Positions 32,639 through 41,257 are shown, numbered from the stretch's first letter. The stretch is 64,000 nucleotides of DNA from Brevibacterium sp. JSBI002 (GCF_026013965.1 NZ_CP110341.1:62001-126000), one strand, 5' to 3'. The notes: a model not told the origin generated them from the letters alone. Translations and numbers: made by a program.

Positions 32639-34002
32639 ACGCCTCCCGGAGCCATCAGCACCGACCGGACAACACGCGTGACGTCACCATCACCGGACTC
32701 GGCGCCATCACCCCGAGCGGCCAGGACCCCGAAACCCTCTGGCGATCTGTCCGCAGCGGTACCAGCGCCATCGACGTCCTCGCAGGTGAGCAGTTCGATG
32801 ACCTAGCAGTGCGAATCGGCGGGCAGATCAAGGACTTCGACGCCGAGGCGGTTCTGCCCCGAGCGCTCGCCCGCCGGCTCAGCCCCGTCCAACATTGGGC
32901 CATCGCCGCGGCCGACCAAGCGCTGCGCGCAGGCGGCATCGAGTCCGCCGTCGACGATCTGCCCTGGGATCGCGACCGCACGGCCGTCATCGCAGCCACC
33001 GGATCAGGACCGGTCGACGCCATGCAGGAGGCCACGCGCCGCCTAGACGCCGACGGCCCCAGGTCCGTGCCGCTGACCCTGTCCATCCACGGAGCACCGG
33101 ACTCCGCGGCAGCGCTGATCAGCCAGCGCTTCGACCTGCGCGGTCCCGGCCAGGGAGTCTCGGCGACGTGCGCTTCGGGGGCAATCGGCCTCGGCGAGGC
33201 GATGCGCCGCATCCGCCACGGCTACGCCGACGCCGTGCTCGTCGTCGGCATGGAGGACTGCCTCGGCCCGGTCAATCTCGCCTCGAACGCGAACATGCGC
33301 GCGCTCGCCGCCGGATACGAAGACGATCCGACCGCCGCCAGCCGCCCCTTCGACCGGGGCCGAAACGGCTTCGTCATGAGCCAAGGTGCGGCCGCGATCC
33401 TCCTCGAATCCGCCGACTCGGCGGCCTCACGTGGGGCGACGCCGCTGGCCGAGCTCGTCGGATTCGGCGCCGCCAGCGATGCCCACCACCCGACGAACCC
33501 GCATCCGGGCGGACGGGGAGCCGCTTCGGCTGTGGTCCAGGCAGTGAACGATGCAGGGCTGGAACCCTGCGATATCGACCACATCAACGCTCACGCCACG
33601 GGCACACCGGCCGGCGACCGCGCCGAACTCGCCGCCTTCGGCGCGGCCCTGGGGGAGGCGGGACGGTCGACCCCGATCTCGGCCACGAAATCGACGACAG
33701 GGCACCTCCTCGGCGCATCGGGGGTCGTCGAGGCGATCATCGCGACCCTGTCGATGCGTGATCAGACGCTGCCGCCGACGCTCAACCTCGACGACAACGA
33801 GTTCCCCGACTGGGACATCGTCACAGGTCACGCCCGTGAGATGGGCGGTGAACCGAACCTCGCCGAGGCGGCCGTCGACACTGTGCTGTCAACGTCGTTC
33901 GGCTTCGGCGGGCACAACGGCGCGATCATCCTGCGCCGCACCGCGCAACACACAACACCGTCAGCAGAAGCGACCGACCCCTCGACGAAAGAGAGACGAT
34001 GA
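32635..34002 (+). CDS. Beta-ketoacyl synthase (FabF-like, KAS II)
   Basis: 455 residues. Complete Cys-His-His catalytic set: Cys179 in SATCASGAIGLG, His320 in NAHATGTPAGD, His357 in KSTTGHLLGASG with Lys352; GFGGHNGAIIL closes the fold. It can therefore condense an acyl unit with a malonyl-type extender. A 15-residue polar N-terminal extension precedes the usual VTITGLGAITPSG. GTG start at 32635 overlaps the ligase stop; its own TGA overlaps the ATG of the acyl-CoA dehydrogenase gene (ATGA). Because no acyl carrier protein, reductase or malonyl transferase lies nearby, it must use carriers from elsewhere or CoA esters. Not the housekeeping FabF context, where acpP and fabD are usually adjacent. 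Confidence 0.88.
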   Translation: MNASRSHQHRPDNTRDVTITGLGAITPSGQDPETLWRSVRSGTSAIDVLAGEQFDDLAVRIGGQIKDFDAEAVLPRALARRLSPVQHWAIAAADQALRAGGIESAVDDLPWDRDRTAVIAATGSGPVDAMQEATRRLDADGPRSVPLTLSIHGAPDSAAALISQRFDLRGPGQGVSATCASGAIGLGEAMRRIRHGYADAVLVVGMEDCLGPVNLASNANMRALAAGYEDDPTAASRPFDRGRNGFVMSQGAAAILLESADSAASRGATPLAELVGFGAASDAHHPTNPHPGGRGAASAVVQAVNDAGLEPCDIDHINAHATGTPAGDRAELAAFGAALGEAGRSTPISATKSTTGHLLGASGVVEAIIATLSMRDQTLPPTLNLDDNEFPDWDIVTGHAREMGGEPNLAEAAVDTVLSTSFGFGGHNGAIILRRTAQHTTPSAEATDPSTKERR

Positions 34003-35204
34003 CCGACCGTGAGACACGCGTGAGCGAACTCGCCGCGCGGTACCTGCCCGATGATGTGCTCGAACGATTCCGCGAACGAGCCGACGTCTATGACCGCGAG
34101 AACCGATTCTTCGACGAGGATCTGGCCGAGCTTAAGGACTTCGGCTACCTCACCCTCTTCGTGCCCGAGTCCCACGGCGGGCCCGGTTTGAGCCTGTTCG
34201 AGGTCACCCGACTGCAGCAGAGGCTGGCAGCGGCGGCGCCCGGAACGGCGCTGGCGATCAACATGCACCTCATGACCACCGGAGTGGTCAAGGCGCTGTC
34301 CGATCGCGGCGACGACTCGCTGAACTGGGTGTTCGACGAGGTCATGGCCGGCGAGATCTTCGCCTTCGGCATCTCGGAGCCGTCGAACGACTGGGTGCTG
34401 CAGGGCTCGAACACCGAGGCGGTGCCGACGTCCGACGGCGGATACGAACTGACCGGGGTCAAGATCTTCACTTCGCTGTCTCCTGTGTGGACCAGGCTCA
34501 TCGTCCACGGTGCCGTGGCCTCCGACGACGACGGGATCGCCGGTCCCGATGCGGAGGAGCCCGCCGAGGGGCAGCTCGTCTACGGATTCATCGAACGCGA
34601 TGCACCCGGGATCACGGTCTCGGACGAGTGGGATGTGCTGGGAATGCGGGCCTCGCAGTCGCGGGCGACGATCCTCGACCACGTGCCGATGAAACCCGAA
34701 CGGGTCTCACGCGTCATCCCCGCCGGCAAACACCCCGATCTGCTCACCTTCGCGATCACGAGCAACTTCCAGCTGCTCATCGCTGCCGTCTATGCCGGAG
34801 TCGCGGCCCGTGCGCTCGAGCTGGGCGCCGCCGGACTGCACAAGCGGAAGTCAGCGAAGGCCGGCGTCACCTTCGCCGAGGTCCCCGAAGCCCGGACGCG
34901 CCTGGCCGACGCCCACCTCGACTTCAAGCCCGTGACGGCGATGATCGACGCGTATGCTCGGGACTTCGATGACCTCATCGACCACGGCTCCGGGTGGCCG
35001 TTGCGCCTGGTGGGGGCGAGGATCAAGTCCGCCGAGGCGGCCCGCCGCAGCGCCGAGACCGCGCTGATGTGCACGAGCGGCAGCGGATTCGGCAACAAGC
35101 ACGAACTCTCCCGCCTCTTCCGCGATGCCACGGCCGGGCTCTTCCACCCGCCGAGCGCGGATGCGGCCCGTCCGATGTACGCGGCAGCGCTGCTCGACGG
35201 GTAG
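33999..35204 (+). CDS. Acyl-CoA dehydrogenase-like flavoprotein
   Basis: 401 residues. N-terminal helical domain with FGYLTLFVPESHGGPGLSLFE, then a beta domain with FAFGISEPSNDW and DEWDVLGMRASQSR, and a C-terminal helical domain. The canonical C-terminal catalytic Glu of the YEGT type is absent; instead the end reads LSRLFRDATAGLFHPPSAD, a variant seen in actinobacterial biosynthetic acyl-CoA dehydrogenases. It may desaturate or oxidise the product of the ligase-ketosynthase pair. ATG 33999 is coupled to the ketosynthase and preceded by GAAAGAGAG. Convergent with the E1-E2 operon, with a hairpin between them. Confidence 0.82.
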   Translation: MTDRETRVSELAARYLPDDVLERFRERADVYDRENRFFDEDLAELKDFGYLTLFVPESHGGPGLSLFEVTRLQQRLAAAAPGTALAINMHLMTTGVVKALSDRGDDSLNWVFDEVMAGEIFAFGISEPSNDWVLQGSNTEAVPTSDGGYELTGVKIFTSLSPVWTRLIVHGAVASDDDGIAGPDAEEPAEGQLVYGFIERDAPGITVSDEWDVLGMRASQSRATILDHVPMKPERVSRVIPAGKHPDLLTFAITSNFQLLIAAVYAGVAARALELGAAGLHKRKSAKAGVTFAEVPEARTRLADAHLDFKPVTAMIDAYARDFDDLIDHGSGWPLRLVGARIKSAEAARRSAETALMCTSGSGFGNKHELSRLFRDATAGLFHPPSADAARPMYAAALLDG

Positions 35205-35222
35205 GGAGTTCGGCCCGCCGCT

Positions 35223-35286
35223 CGTTCAAGGCGAAGCGCACTTGTCGAAAGGTGTACCCCACGAAAAGTGCGCTGACGCTTGAACG
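35223..35286. terminator. Long imperfect hairpin between convergent operons
   Basis: CGTTCAAG (35223-35230) pairs with CTTGAACG (35279-35286) and AGCGCACTT (35235-35243) with AAGTGCGCT (35266-35274), separated on each side by four unpaired bases. It is placed as a bidirectional terminator but is long and structured. Confidence 0.65.
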
Positions 35287-35314
35287 ACACCGAGGCGACC
35301 CTCGCCGGATGGCC

Positions 35315-36835
35315 TCAGAGCTCGGGCAGCAGCGAGATCGGGTTCTCGATGCAGTCGGCGACGAAGGTGAGGAACTCGCTCGGCTCCTGACCGTCGCACG
35401 CCCGGTGGTCGAAGACGAACGACAGGTACATCACTTTGCGTACCGTGAGCTCGCCGTCGACAACCCACGGGCGGTCCTTGATCCGACCGAGACCGAGCAT
35501 GGCCACCTCGGGGAGATTGATGATCGGGGCCGAACCGTCGACGCCGAACACCCCGTAGTTGTTCAAGGTGAACGTGCCGCCGGAGAGTTCCGCCGGATCG
35601 AACTTCCCCGAGGCGGCCTTCCCAACGGTCTCGGACACGGAGTCGCGCAGCTGCCGCAGGCTCATCTCGCCGGCCCCGTGCACGACGGGAACCATGAGTC
35701 CGCGCGGGGTCTGCGCGGCCAAGCCGAGGTTGATGTCGCCGTGGGTGACGATCTCGCCGGCGGCCGTGTCGATCGAAGAATTGATGATCGGGTACTTCTT
35801 CAACCCGGCCACGACGAAGCGGGCGACGAGGGACAGCAGCGAATACTTCTCACCCGTGCGCGCCTCGAGCGCGCGCTTCGTTCCCAGCAGCTCGGTGGCG
35901 TCGACATCGAGCCAGATCGTCGCCTCGGGGATCTCCTGCCGCGACTTCGTGAGACGTTCGGACACGACCTTCCGCAGCCCCGTGATCGGGGTGCGGGTAT
36001 CGCGGTCGGCCCGCCCGACAGGCGAAGGTGCCCCCACCGAGGTGGCGCTGCGTTGCGTGGTCGACTGAGGTTCGCCGGCTGGTGACGTCCCCGCGTGGAC
36101 GTGAGCGCTCGCCGCTTCGACGTTCGCAGCCGTGCCCGACTCGATCGCGGCGAGGACATCGGCCCTGGTCACGACCCCACCCGGACCCGTGCCGGGCATG
36201 TGTTTGGCGCTGATGCCGTGGTCCTTCGCGAGCTTGCGCACAAGTGGGGAAGAGACGGGGGAGACGCGCTCGCTTGCCTCCGTCGATGACTCATCGGTGG
36301 AGGTCGACGTCTCTGCCGGCGGCTGCGATGGGGCGTCCGGGATGACGGTCGGAACAGCGGGCGCTTCAGCCGGGCTCGGAGTGGATGCCGCACCAAATTC
36401 GGCCGCACCAGGCCCGGCCGTGTGCTTGCCGCCGAACGAGCGCTTCTTCGTCGACCGGGTCTTCGGCTCCGATGTACCGTAGCCGATGAGGTTCGCGCCG
36501 CTCGATTCGCCGGCACCAGTTTCGCCGCCGTCCACAGCCCAGGCGCCCGCGCCCGCCTCAGCGCTCGCCTCGGCGCTCGCCTCGGCGACGGAGAGCAAGG
36601 GCTGACCTGCGCTCACGGTGTCCCCGGCGTTCGCGTGAAGGCTGACGATCCGCCCGGCGTACGGGCAGGGGAGTTCGACGACGGACTTCGCGGACTCGAC
36701 CTCGACGACCATCTGATCGACGTGGACCTCGTCCCCGATCTCGACCTTCCAGGAGATCAGCTCCGCCTCGGTGAGGCCTTCGCCGAGGTCGGGAAGGATG
36801 AACTCGCGCGTGCCCGTATTCAGATCAGCACTCAT
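35315..36835 (-). CDS. 2-oxoacid dehydrogenase E2 (dihydrolipoyl acyltransferase)
   Basis: 506 residues. One lipoyl domain (1-85) with the lipoylated Lys50 in VEVESAKSVVELP; an Ala/Ser/Thr/Pro-rich linker; a peripheral subunit-binding domain (VSPLVRKLAKDHGISAKHM ... GVVTRADVLAAI); a second flexible linker; and the acyltransferase core ending in FDHRACDGQE with the catalytic His477 and Asp481 (HRxxDG). ATG at 36835 overlaps the E1 beta stop (TGATG). It is the last gene of a leftward operon encoding E1 alpha, E1 beta and E2, the branched-chain/pyruvate type. The E3 component is not in the window and must be shared. Confidence 0.9.
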   Translation of the reverse strand: MSADLNTGTREFILPDLGEGLTEAELISWKVEIGDEVHVDQMVVEVESAKSVVELPCPYAGRIVSLHANAGDTVSAGQPLLSVAEASAEASAEAGAGAWAVDGGETGAGESSGANLIGYGTSEPKTRSTKKRSFGGKHTAGPGAAEFGAASTPSPAEAPAVPTVIPDAPSQPPAETSTSTDESSTEASERVSPVSSPLVRKLAKDHGISAKHMPGTGPGGVVTRADVLAAIESGTAANVEAASAHVHAGTSPAGEPQSTTQRSATSVGAPSPVGRADRDTRTPITGLRKVVSERLTKSRQEIPEATIWLDVDATELLGTKRALEARTGEKYSLLSLVARFVVAGLKKYPIINSSIDTAAGEIVTHGDINLGLAAQTPRGLMVPVVHGAGEMSLRQLRDSVSETVGKAASGKFDPAELSGGTFTLNNYGVFGVDGSAPIINLPEVAMLGLGRIKDRPWVVDGELTVRKVMYLSFVFDHRACDGQEPSEFLTFVADCIENPISLLPEL

Positions 36836-37917
36836 CACAGCTCCCAATCCCAGGACTCGAGCGCATCGAGCACGCGTTCGACGGTGGGCAAATAGAACTC
36901 CTCGAGCTTCGGCGACGGATACGGCACATCGAATCCAGCGACCCTCAGGATCGGGGCCGACAGGTGGGTGAAGTTGCGCTCGGTGAGGCGGGCGGCCACC
37001 TCGGCGCCGTATCCGCCGAACTGCGCGGCCTCGTGGATGATCGCCGCGCGCGAGGTCTTGCGCACGGACTCGGACACCGTCTCATCATCGAACGGCGACA
37101 GCGTGCGCAGGTCGATGACCTCGATGGACAGTCCGTGCTCGGCCCCGGCCTCGGCGGAATCGAGCGCCGTCCGCACCGTCGGACCATAGGCGAGCAGGGT
37201 GACGTCGGTGCCCTCGCAAATGACCTGGGCCCGATTCATCGGCGCCGTCGTCACCGGCAGAGACAGCGTCTCCTTCATCCAGTACCGCGACTTCGGCTCC
37301 ATGAACACGACCGGATCATCGGAGGCGATCGACTCGCGCAGCAGCGAATACGCATCGGCCGGATTCGACGGCGTGACGACGGTCAGACCCGGCGTCGACG
37401 TCCAATAGGCCTCGGACGAGTCCGAGTGGTGTTCGACTCCGCCGATGTCGCCGGCATAGGGAATCCGGATCGTGATCGGCAGGCTGACCCGGCCTTTCGT
37501 CCGGTTCCGCATCTTCGCCACATGGGACACGATCTGCTCGAACGCGGGGTAGGCGTAGGCGTCGAACTGCATCTCGACCACCGGGCGCATGCCGTTCATC
37601 GCCATGCCGATTGCGGTGCCGATGATGCCCGACTCCGCAAGCGGGGAATCCCAGACCCGGTTCGACCCGAATTCGGCCCTCAGTCCTTCGGTGACGCGGA
37701 AGACCCCGCCGAGGCGGCCGACATCCTCACCGAAGACGAGCACAGTGTCGTCGTCGGCCAGAGAATCGCGCAGCGCCTGGTTGAGGGCCTTCGTCATCGT
37801 CACCGATGACGGTGCTGCCATTGTCGCCGGTTCGGTGCTCGCCGAGGCGGCCGGTGCTGTTTCGTCGTTCACCGCGGTCGGATCGGACGTCGGGTCGGTG
37901 CCTGTTTCGACGCTCAT
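36835..37917 (-). CDS. 2-oxoacid dehydrogenase E1 beta subunit
   Basis: 360 residues. After a 38-residue Ala/Thr/Pro-rich head comes the family core: MTKALNQALRDSLADDDTVLVFGEDVG, PLAESGIIGTAIGMAMNG, EMQFDAYAYPAFEQIV and PYAGDIGGVEHHSDSSEAYW, supplying the thiamine-contacting Glu and the His of the active site. The C-terminal half reads VITYGP-type strands and FDVPYPSPKLEEFYLP. It forms the alpha2beta2 E1 with the next-upstream product, acting on branched-chain 2-oxoacids or pyruvate. ATG at 37917 overlaps the E1 alpha stop by four bases. Order and sequence resemble the M. tuberculosis bkdABC locus. Confidence 0.9.
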   Translation of the reverse strand: MSVETGTDPTSDPTAVNDETAPAASASTEPATMAAPSSVTMTKALNQALRDSLADDDTVLVFGEDVGRLGGVFRVTEGLRAEFGSNRVWDSPLAESGIIGTAIGMAMNGMRPVVEMQFDAYAYPAFEQIVSHVAKMRNRTKGRVSLPITIRIPYAGDIGGVEHHSDSSEAYWTSTPGLTVVTPSNPADAYSLLRESIASDDPVVFMEPKSRYWMKETLSLPVTTAPMNRAQVICEGTDVTLLAYGPTVRTALDSAEAGAEHGLSIEVIDLRTLSPFDDETVSESVRKTSRAAIIHEAAQFGGYGAEVAARLTERNFTHLSAPILRVAGFDVPYPSPKLEEFYLPTVERVLDALESWDWEL

Positions 37918-39020
37918 GCGTGGCCTGCCGCGGCGAGTTCGGCTTCGAGGACCTGCTGCTGTTCGGCAAGGGCCGTGCGCGGGGTCGCATAGACGTGGGC
38001 GAAGAGTTCGCGCGGGTCGACCTCGGCCTCTTGGTTCATCGCATCGCGCACGGACGCGGCCAGGGTCTCAGCCGCCTCGGCGACCTCTGCGACCGTCGAA
38101 TCGTCGAGGGCACCGGTCGTTCGCAGATACTTCTCGAGACGGTCGATGGGATCGAACTGCTTCCAGTGCTCGACCTCTTCTGAGTCGCGGTACTTCGTCG
38201 GATCGTCGGAGTTCGTGTGCGACTCCATCCGGTAGGTGAGGCACTCGATAAGGGTCGGACCGTCCCCATTCCGACCCTTATCGAGTGCCGCGGCGACGGC
38301 GGCGAACACGGCAGCGACATCATTGCCGTCGACGCGCAGGCCCGGCATCCCGTAGCCGGCGGCGCGATCGGCGAGCATCGTCGCGTTCGTCTGCTCCCGC
38401 AGGGGAGTGGAGATCGCGTACTGGTTGTTCTGCAGCACGAAGACCGTCGGGGTCTGCCAGACGGAGGCGAAGTTGAAGGCCTCGTGGGTGTCGCCTTCGC
38501 TGCTGGCGCCGTCGCCGAGGAAGGTCAGAGTCGCTGCATCCTCGCCTTTGAGCTTGGCGGCCATCGCGAATCCGGTGGCATGCAGAGTCTGCGTTGCCAG
38601 CGGTGTCGCCGCAGGTGAGGCGTGATACTCACGCGGGTCGAAACCGCAGTGCCAGTCCCCGCGGAAGGCGGCGAGGATCTCGGCGACGGGCACTCCGCGG
38701 GTCAGCAGCGCTGCCGAGTCGCGGTAGGTGGGGAAGAGCCAGTCGTTCGGGGCCAGCGCGGTGGTGGCCCCCACCTCGGCGGCTTCCTGTCCTGCCGCGG
38801 AGGGGTAGGTCGCAAGTCGACCCTGCCGGGTCAGATGCGTGACCTGCGCTTCGAACCGGCGGACGAGGACCATCTGCCGGTAGAGACCGGTGAGGGCGGC
38901 ATCGCTGGGGATCCGCAGCCCTTCGGTCGGAGTGTCGGTGAGCCGGCCATCTGCGCCGATGAAGCTGATCGGCTGCAGCTGGGGCAGTGAGCGGCCTGTG
39001 GTGGGAACGTCAATGGTCAT
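37914..39020 (-). CDS. 2-oxoacid dehydrogenase E1 alpha subunit
   Basis: 368 residues. The thiamine-diphosphate motif is GDGASSEGDTHEAFNFASVW (from about 169), closing with VLQNNQYAIST; the early block reads RRFEAQVTHLTRQGRLATYPSAAGQEAA, close to actinobacterial BkdA/PdhA. The phosphorylation-loop region is AGYGMPGLRVDGNDVAA, followed by ESHTNSDDPTKYRDSEE. First gene of the E1 alpha-E1 beta-E2 operon, ATG at 39020. Unusually, a 50-base segment of the gene (38240-38289, encoding about LDKGRNGDGPTLIECL) is a perfect 20-bp inverted repeat without disturbing the conserved GPTLIE motif. Substrate (branched-chain 2-oxoacid or pyruvate) is not settled by sequence. Confidence 0.9.
   Translation of the reverse strand: MTIDVPTTGRSLPQLQPISFIGADGRLTDTPTEGLRIPSDAALTGLYRQMVLVRRFEAQVTHLTRQGRLATYPSAAGQEAAEVGATTALAPNDWLFPTYRDSAALLTRGVPVAEILAAFRGDWHCGFDPREYHASPAATPLATQTLHATGFAMAAKLKGEDAATLTFLGDGASSEGDTHEAFNFASVWQTPTVFVLQNNQYAISTPLREQTNATMLADRAAGYGMPGLRVDGNDVAAVFAAVAAALDKGRNGDGPTLIECLTYRMESHTNSDDPTKYRDSEEVEHWKQFDPIDRLEKYLRTTGALDDSTVAEVAEAAETLAASVRDAMNQEAEVDPRELFAHVYATPRTALAEQQQVLEAELAAAGHA
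38240..38289. repeat. Perfect 20-bp inverted repeat inside the E1 alpha gene
   Basis: GGCACTCGATAAGGGTCGGA (38240-38259) and its exact reverse complement (38270-38289), separated by 10 bases. It is fully inside the coding sequence and in a conserved protein region. See findings. Confidence 0.9.
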
Positions 39021-39082
39021 GGCCCCATGGTGGCGTGAGCCGAGTCACGATTCCATGGCTTAGGTGCAGGTGAGGACGGGCG

Positions 39083-39145
39083 GCCAAACGTGTCGCGAAC
39101 TCGGGACGAAGGGGCCGGTTCCGGCAGGTCGAGTGGACGTTTGGC
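39083..39145. repeat. Nested inverted repeats upstream of the E1 alpha gene
   Basis: GCCAAACGT (39083-39091) / ACGTTTGGC (39137-39145), inside that ACTCG (39099-39103) / CGAGT (39130-39134), and inside that GCCGG (39114-39118) / CCGGC (39121-39125). It could fold into one long interrupted stem. It lies 63 bases before the leftward E1 alpha start, so it may be regulatory; or it ends rightward transcription entering the island. Confidence 0.5.
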
Positions 39146-39250
39146 TGGACGGTGAGGGCTCTTTCACACAGCCGTGCGTGCAAGTCCAGCGCAGTAGATC
39201 AACATTTCTTGTGCAATTTCATCTTTCTGGGGGATGTGCGGAGGCCGAGT

Positions 39251-39502
39251 ATGAACATAACCTCTATACCGGCCGAGAACTACCGGAGTTCCAGCAGAGA
39301 GGAATCATGTGAAGAAGATGGAGCTCAAGGCCCGGTGTCGTGGTCCGGAACCTACAAGATGAAGTCGAAGCAAACAAAGACAGCGACGTTCTCGGGCTCT
39401 GCGTCGTTGAGCAGCAAACGGCCATGCGCTCGTGCTCTGATGAAAGACACGATTTCGGGCAAGAACTACTACACGAGAACGACGTTCTGTGCAGGACTGT
39501 AA
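39251..39502 (+). pseudogene. Remnant of a small secreted protein gene
   Basis: The open frame ends with WSGTYKMKSKQTKTATFSGS followed by a Cys-containing tail (RPCARALMKDTISGKNYYTR and TTFCAGL), which looks like the mature part of a small disulfide-bonded secreted protein. The N-terminus is not a signal peptide. A better start signal (GAGAGGAATC then GTG at 39309, encoding KKMELKA) lies in another frame and dies after 17 codons, suggesting a deletion or frameshift that removed the export signal. DNA is A+T-richer than the surroundings. The stop is directly followed by the ATG of the VanZ gene. It may also be a real small ORF from ATG 39251. Confidence 0.4.
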
Positions 39503-40051
39503 ATGCTTAGATATCTAACTGCACTGCCCTACGCACTTCCGGTCGCGGCAGTTGGTGCGATCGTTGCAGCAGTAATCGCAAAGCCTGTTGGCCGACGGCT
39601 TCGAGAGCATCCAGTAATCGTGTTCTTCTGGATGGCAAGCGTGTCCGTTGTGATCGCTGCGACAGTGACACCGTCAGGGCACGCGCCTGGATTGAACGAT
39701 GGTTTGACGACGACCCGAGTCTGGGCGTGGTCGTTCCCGGCCCCAGGGGCGCTATTCTCGGTCAATTGGCAGTCGATGAACCTGTTGCTTTTTGCGCCAT
39801 TAGGGGTATCTAGTGGACTGTTCCTTCGGTTCCGCCACATTGTCGGGGCCGCTTCCATTGCAGCGTTACTGTCGCTGGCTGTCGAACTTGTCCAGTACAT
39901 GGTTATCCCGCTGGGCAGAGCACAGTTCAACTCAGCGACGGTCGTAATCGGATGGGTCGGGATTGTAGTGGGAATGCTGGTGGGAAGACTGGTAGCGAGC
40001 CAGATTCGGAAGACTAAACAAAAAGGGGATCAAGGCCAGCTGCAGAGCTGA
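39503..40051 (+). CDS. VanZ-like membrane protein (island copy)
   Basis: 182 residues with about five hydrophobic segments. The C-terminal half carries the VanZ pattern: NWQSMNLLLFAPLGVSSGLFLRF, SLAVELVQYMVIPLGR and a last Gly/Val-rich helix, ending in a basic Lys/Gln tail. It differs from the two VanZ genes at the start of the window and has lower G+C and different codon use, so it was probably acquired separately. ATG follows the TAA of the preceding small frame without a gap, suggesting translational coupling in the ancestral operon. No ribosome site of its own. Role unknown; VanZ-like genes sit next to secreted-peptide genes in some actinobacteria, as here (inference). Confidence 0.75.
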   Translation: MLRYLTALPYALPVAAVGAIVAAVIAKPVGRRLREHPVIVFFWMASVSVVIAATVTPSGHAPGLNDGLTTTRVWAWSFPAPGALFSVNWQSMNLLLFAPLGVSSGLFLRFRHIVGAASIAALLSLAVELVQYMVIPLGRAQFNSATVVIGWVGIVVGMLVGRLVASQIRKTKQKGDQGQLQS

Positions 40052-40160
40052 CTATGCCCCAAGTGTCAATACTTCAGACACGCAGATAGGGAACGAACAT
40101 AGATGGGTCGAGGCGAATACGATGATTGGACTCCGGCCGCACTGGATAGAACGGATAATT

Positions 40161-40721
40161 ATGAAGAAGCTTGTCTCAATTGTTGGTGGGCTTGCCCTGG
40201 TCGCCGGTTCAACGTTCGCCGCGGGACCAGCATCGGCAGTGTTGAGTGAAGACATCCAGCCGGTAGCGTCTTCGCCTGCAGATGAAGACGCTCAAGTTGA
40301 TTCGCTGCTGAAAGACGGTGCCGAAGCAGACCCGCTGGAGCTTGTACCCGGTGCGACCACCGACCCTGACAAGGTCAAAGAGATTGACGAGTCGGGAGCT
40401 CCAGCAACTGTAGTGGTCGATCCTGACAACGGGAAGATCGTCGCAGCAAAACTGGAAACCACAATCTCGGCCCACAAGATATCAATTGTCGGCCCTGGGT
40501 GTTCGGCGGCGAGCGGATATTTCTGTACGAGGGGCTCTAATTACTACGGGTTCAAAGGAACTGGCTCTCTGTCCGGGAAGTGGAAGAGCATCAAGTGGTT
40601 CCACACCGGCAATAAGCAGGGTGCAGTTCGATATGGAGGAAAGTGGCAAAGCTGGCACCCGAAGAACCGGGCCGTGCAACTGACGAAAGCCGTTACAGTG
40701 ACTGGGCTAAAACGGCAGTAA
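40161..40721 (+). CDS. Small secreted protein of unknown function
   Basis: 186 residues. A classic signal peptide (MKKLVSIVGGLALVAGSTFA, cleavage near PASA) is followed by an acidic pro-like region of about 80 residues (SSPADEDAQVDSLLKDGAEA) and a basic, aromatic C-terminal domain with two Cys (GCSAASGYFC) and several Trp/Tyr/Gly (YYGFKGTGSLSGKWKS, YGGKWQSWHPK). The layout resembles small extracellular beta-rich binding proteins or inhibitors, but no family is recognised. ATG at 40161 is the start that begins the signal peptide; a longer frame upstream has none. Lies in the same A+T-richer patch as the third VanZ gene. Confidence 0.7.
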   Translation: MKKLVSIVGGLALVAGSTFAAGPASAVLSEDIQPVASSPADEDAQVDSLLKDGAEADPLELVPGATTDPDKVKEIDESGAPATVVVDPDNGKIVAAKLETTISAHKISIVGPGCSAASGYFCTRGSNYYGFKGTGSLSGKWKSIKWFHTGNKQGAVRYGGKWQSWHPKNRAVQLTKAVTVTGLKRQ

Positions 40722-41257
40722 AAGAAAGAAACGCAACTGTCACACTAAACACAGCTGAAGCCATGGACTATTCAGTTTTCGGCATCGAATTATGCGCGTT
40801 GTATTTGGGAACGTCCTCAGCGCTAGATGCTTTCGGGGTCTCTGCCCTGGTTCGCGGATAAGTGGCTCTTCCCAGATGAGGGTGTAGGTCGGCCGGGCGC
40901 GTCGGTCCGCAGATAGACGTCGAGATCTCCCTACGACGGAGGTTCCTACGCCATCCATCCGAAAGACCCCGACGTGTCCGACGCTACCCCGCCGGCCGGC
41001 TTCGGCCGCCCTGACCTGACCGCCTTCGCGTCTTATCCCAATCGACTCTGATCGGGTCTGCTGATCCTCTCGACGAGAACGCAGCGACATCACAGCCACC
41101 CAACCCCGACCGTCCGGGAAGCCGGGAGACGTCACATGGCCTATGCTGCGGGCGTGTCGAGTGGGTCGTCCAGGGGCGACGCAGGAGCGTCGACGCGACG
41201 TGCTGAGAGCTGGTTCCAGTCGAGTACCAGCACACCGGCTACAGGCATGGCGATAGG
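40722..41257. other. 536-base non-coding, mosaic stretch
   Basis: No convincing gene. Base composition shifts from A+T-rich to G+C-rich at about 40860, where GGCTCTTCCCAGATGAGGGT begins; this is similar to the terminal repeats of some ISL3-type elements, but no transposase or second end is visible. A 35-codon frame on the minus strand (41141-41248) has no recognisable product. Most likely degraded mobile DNA or junction sequence. Confidence 0.4.
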
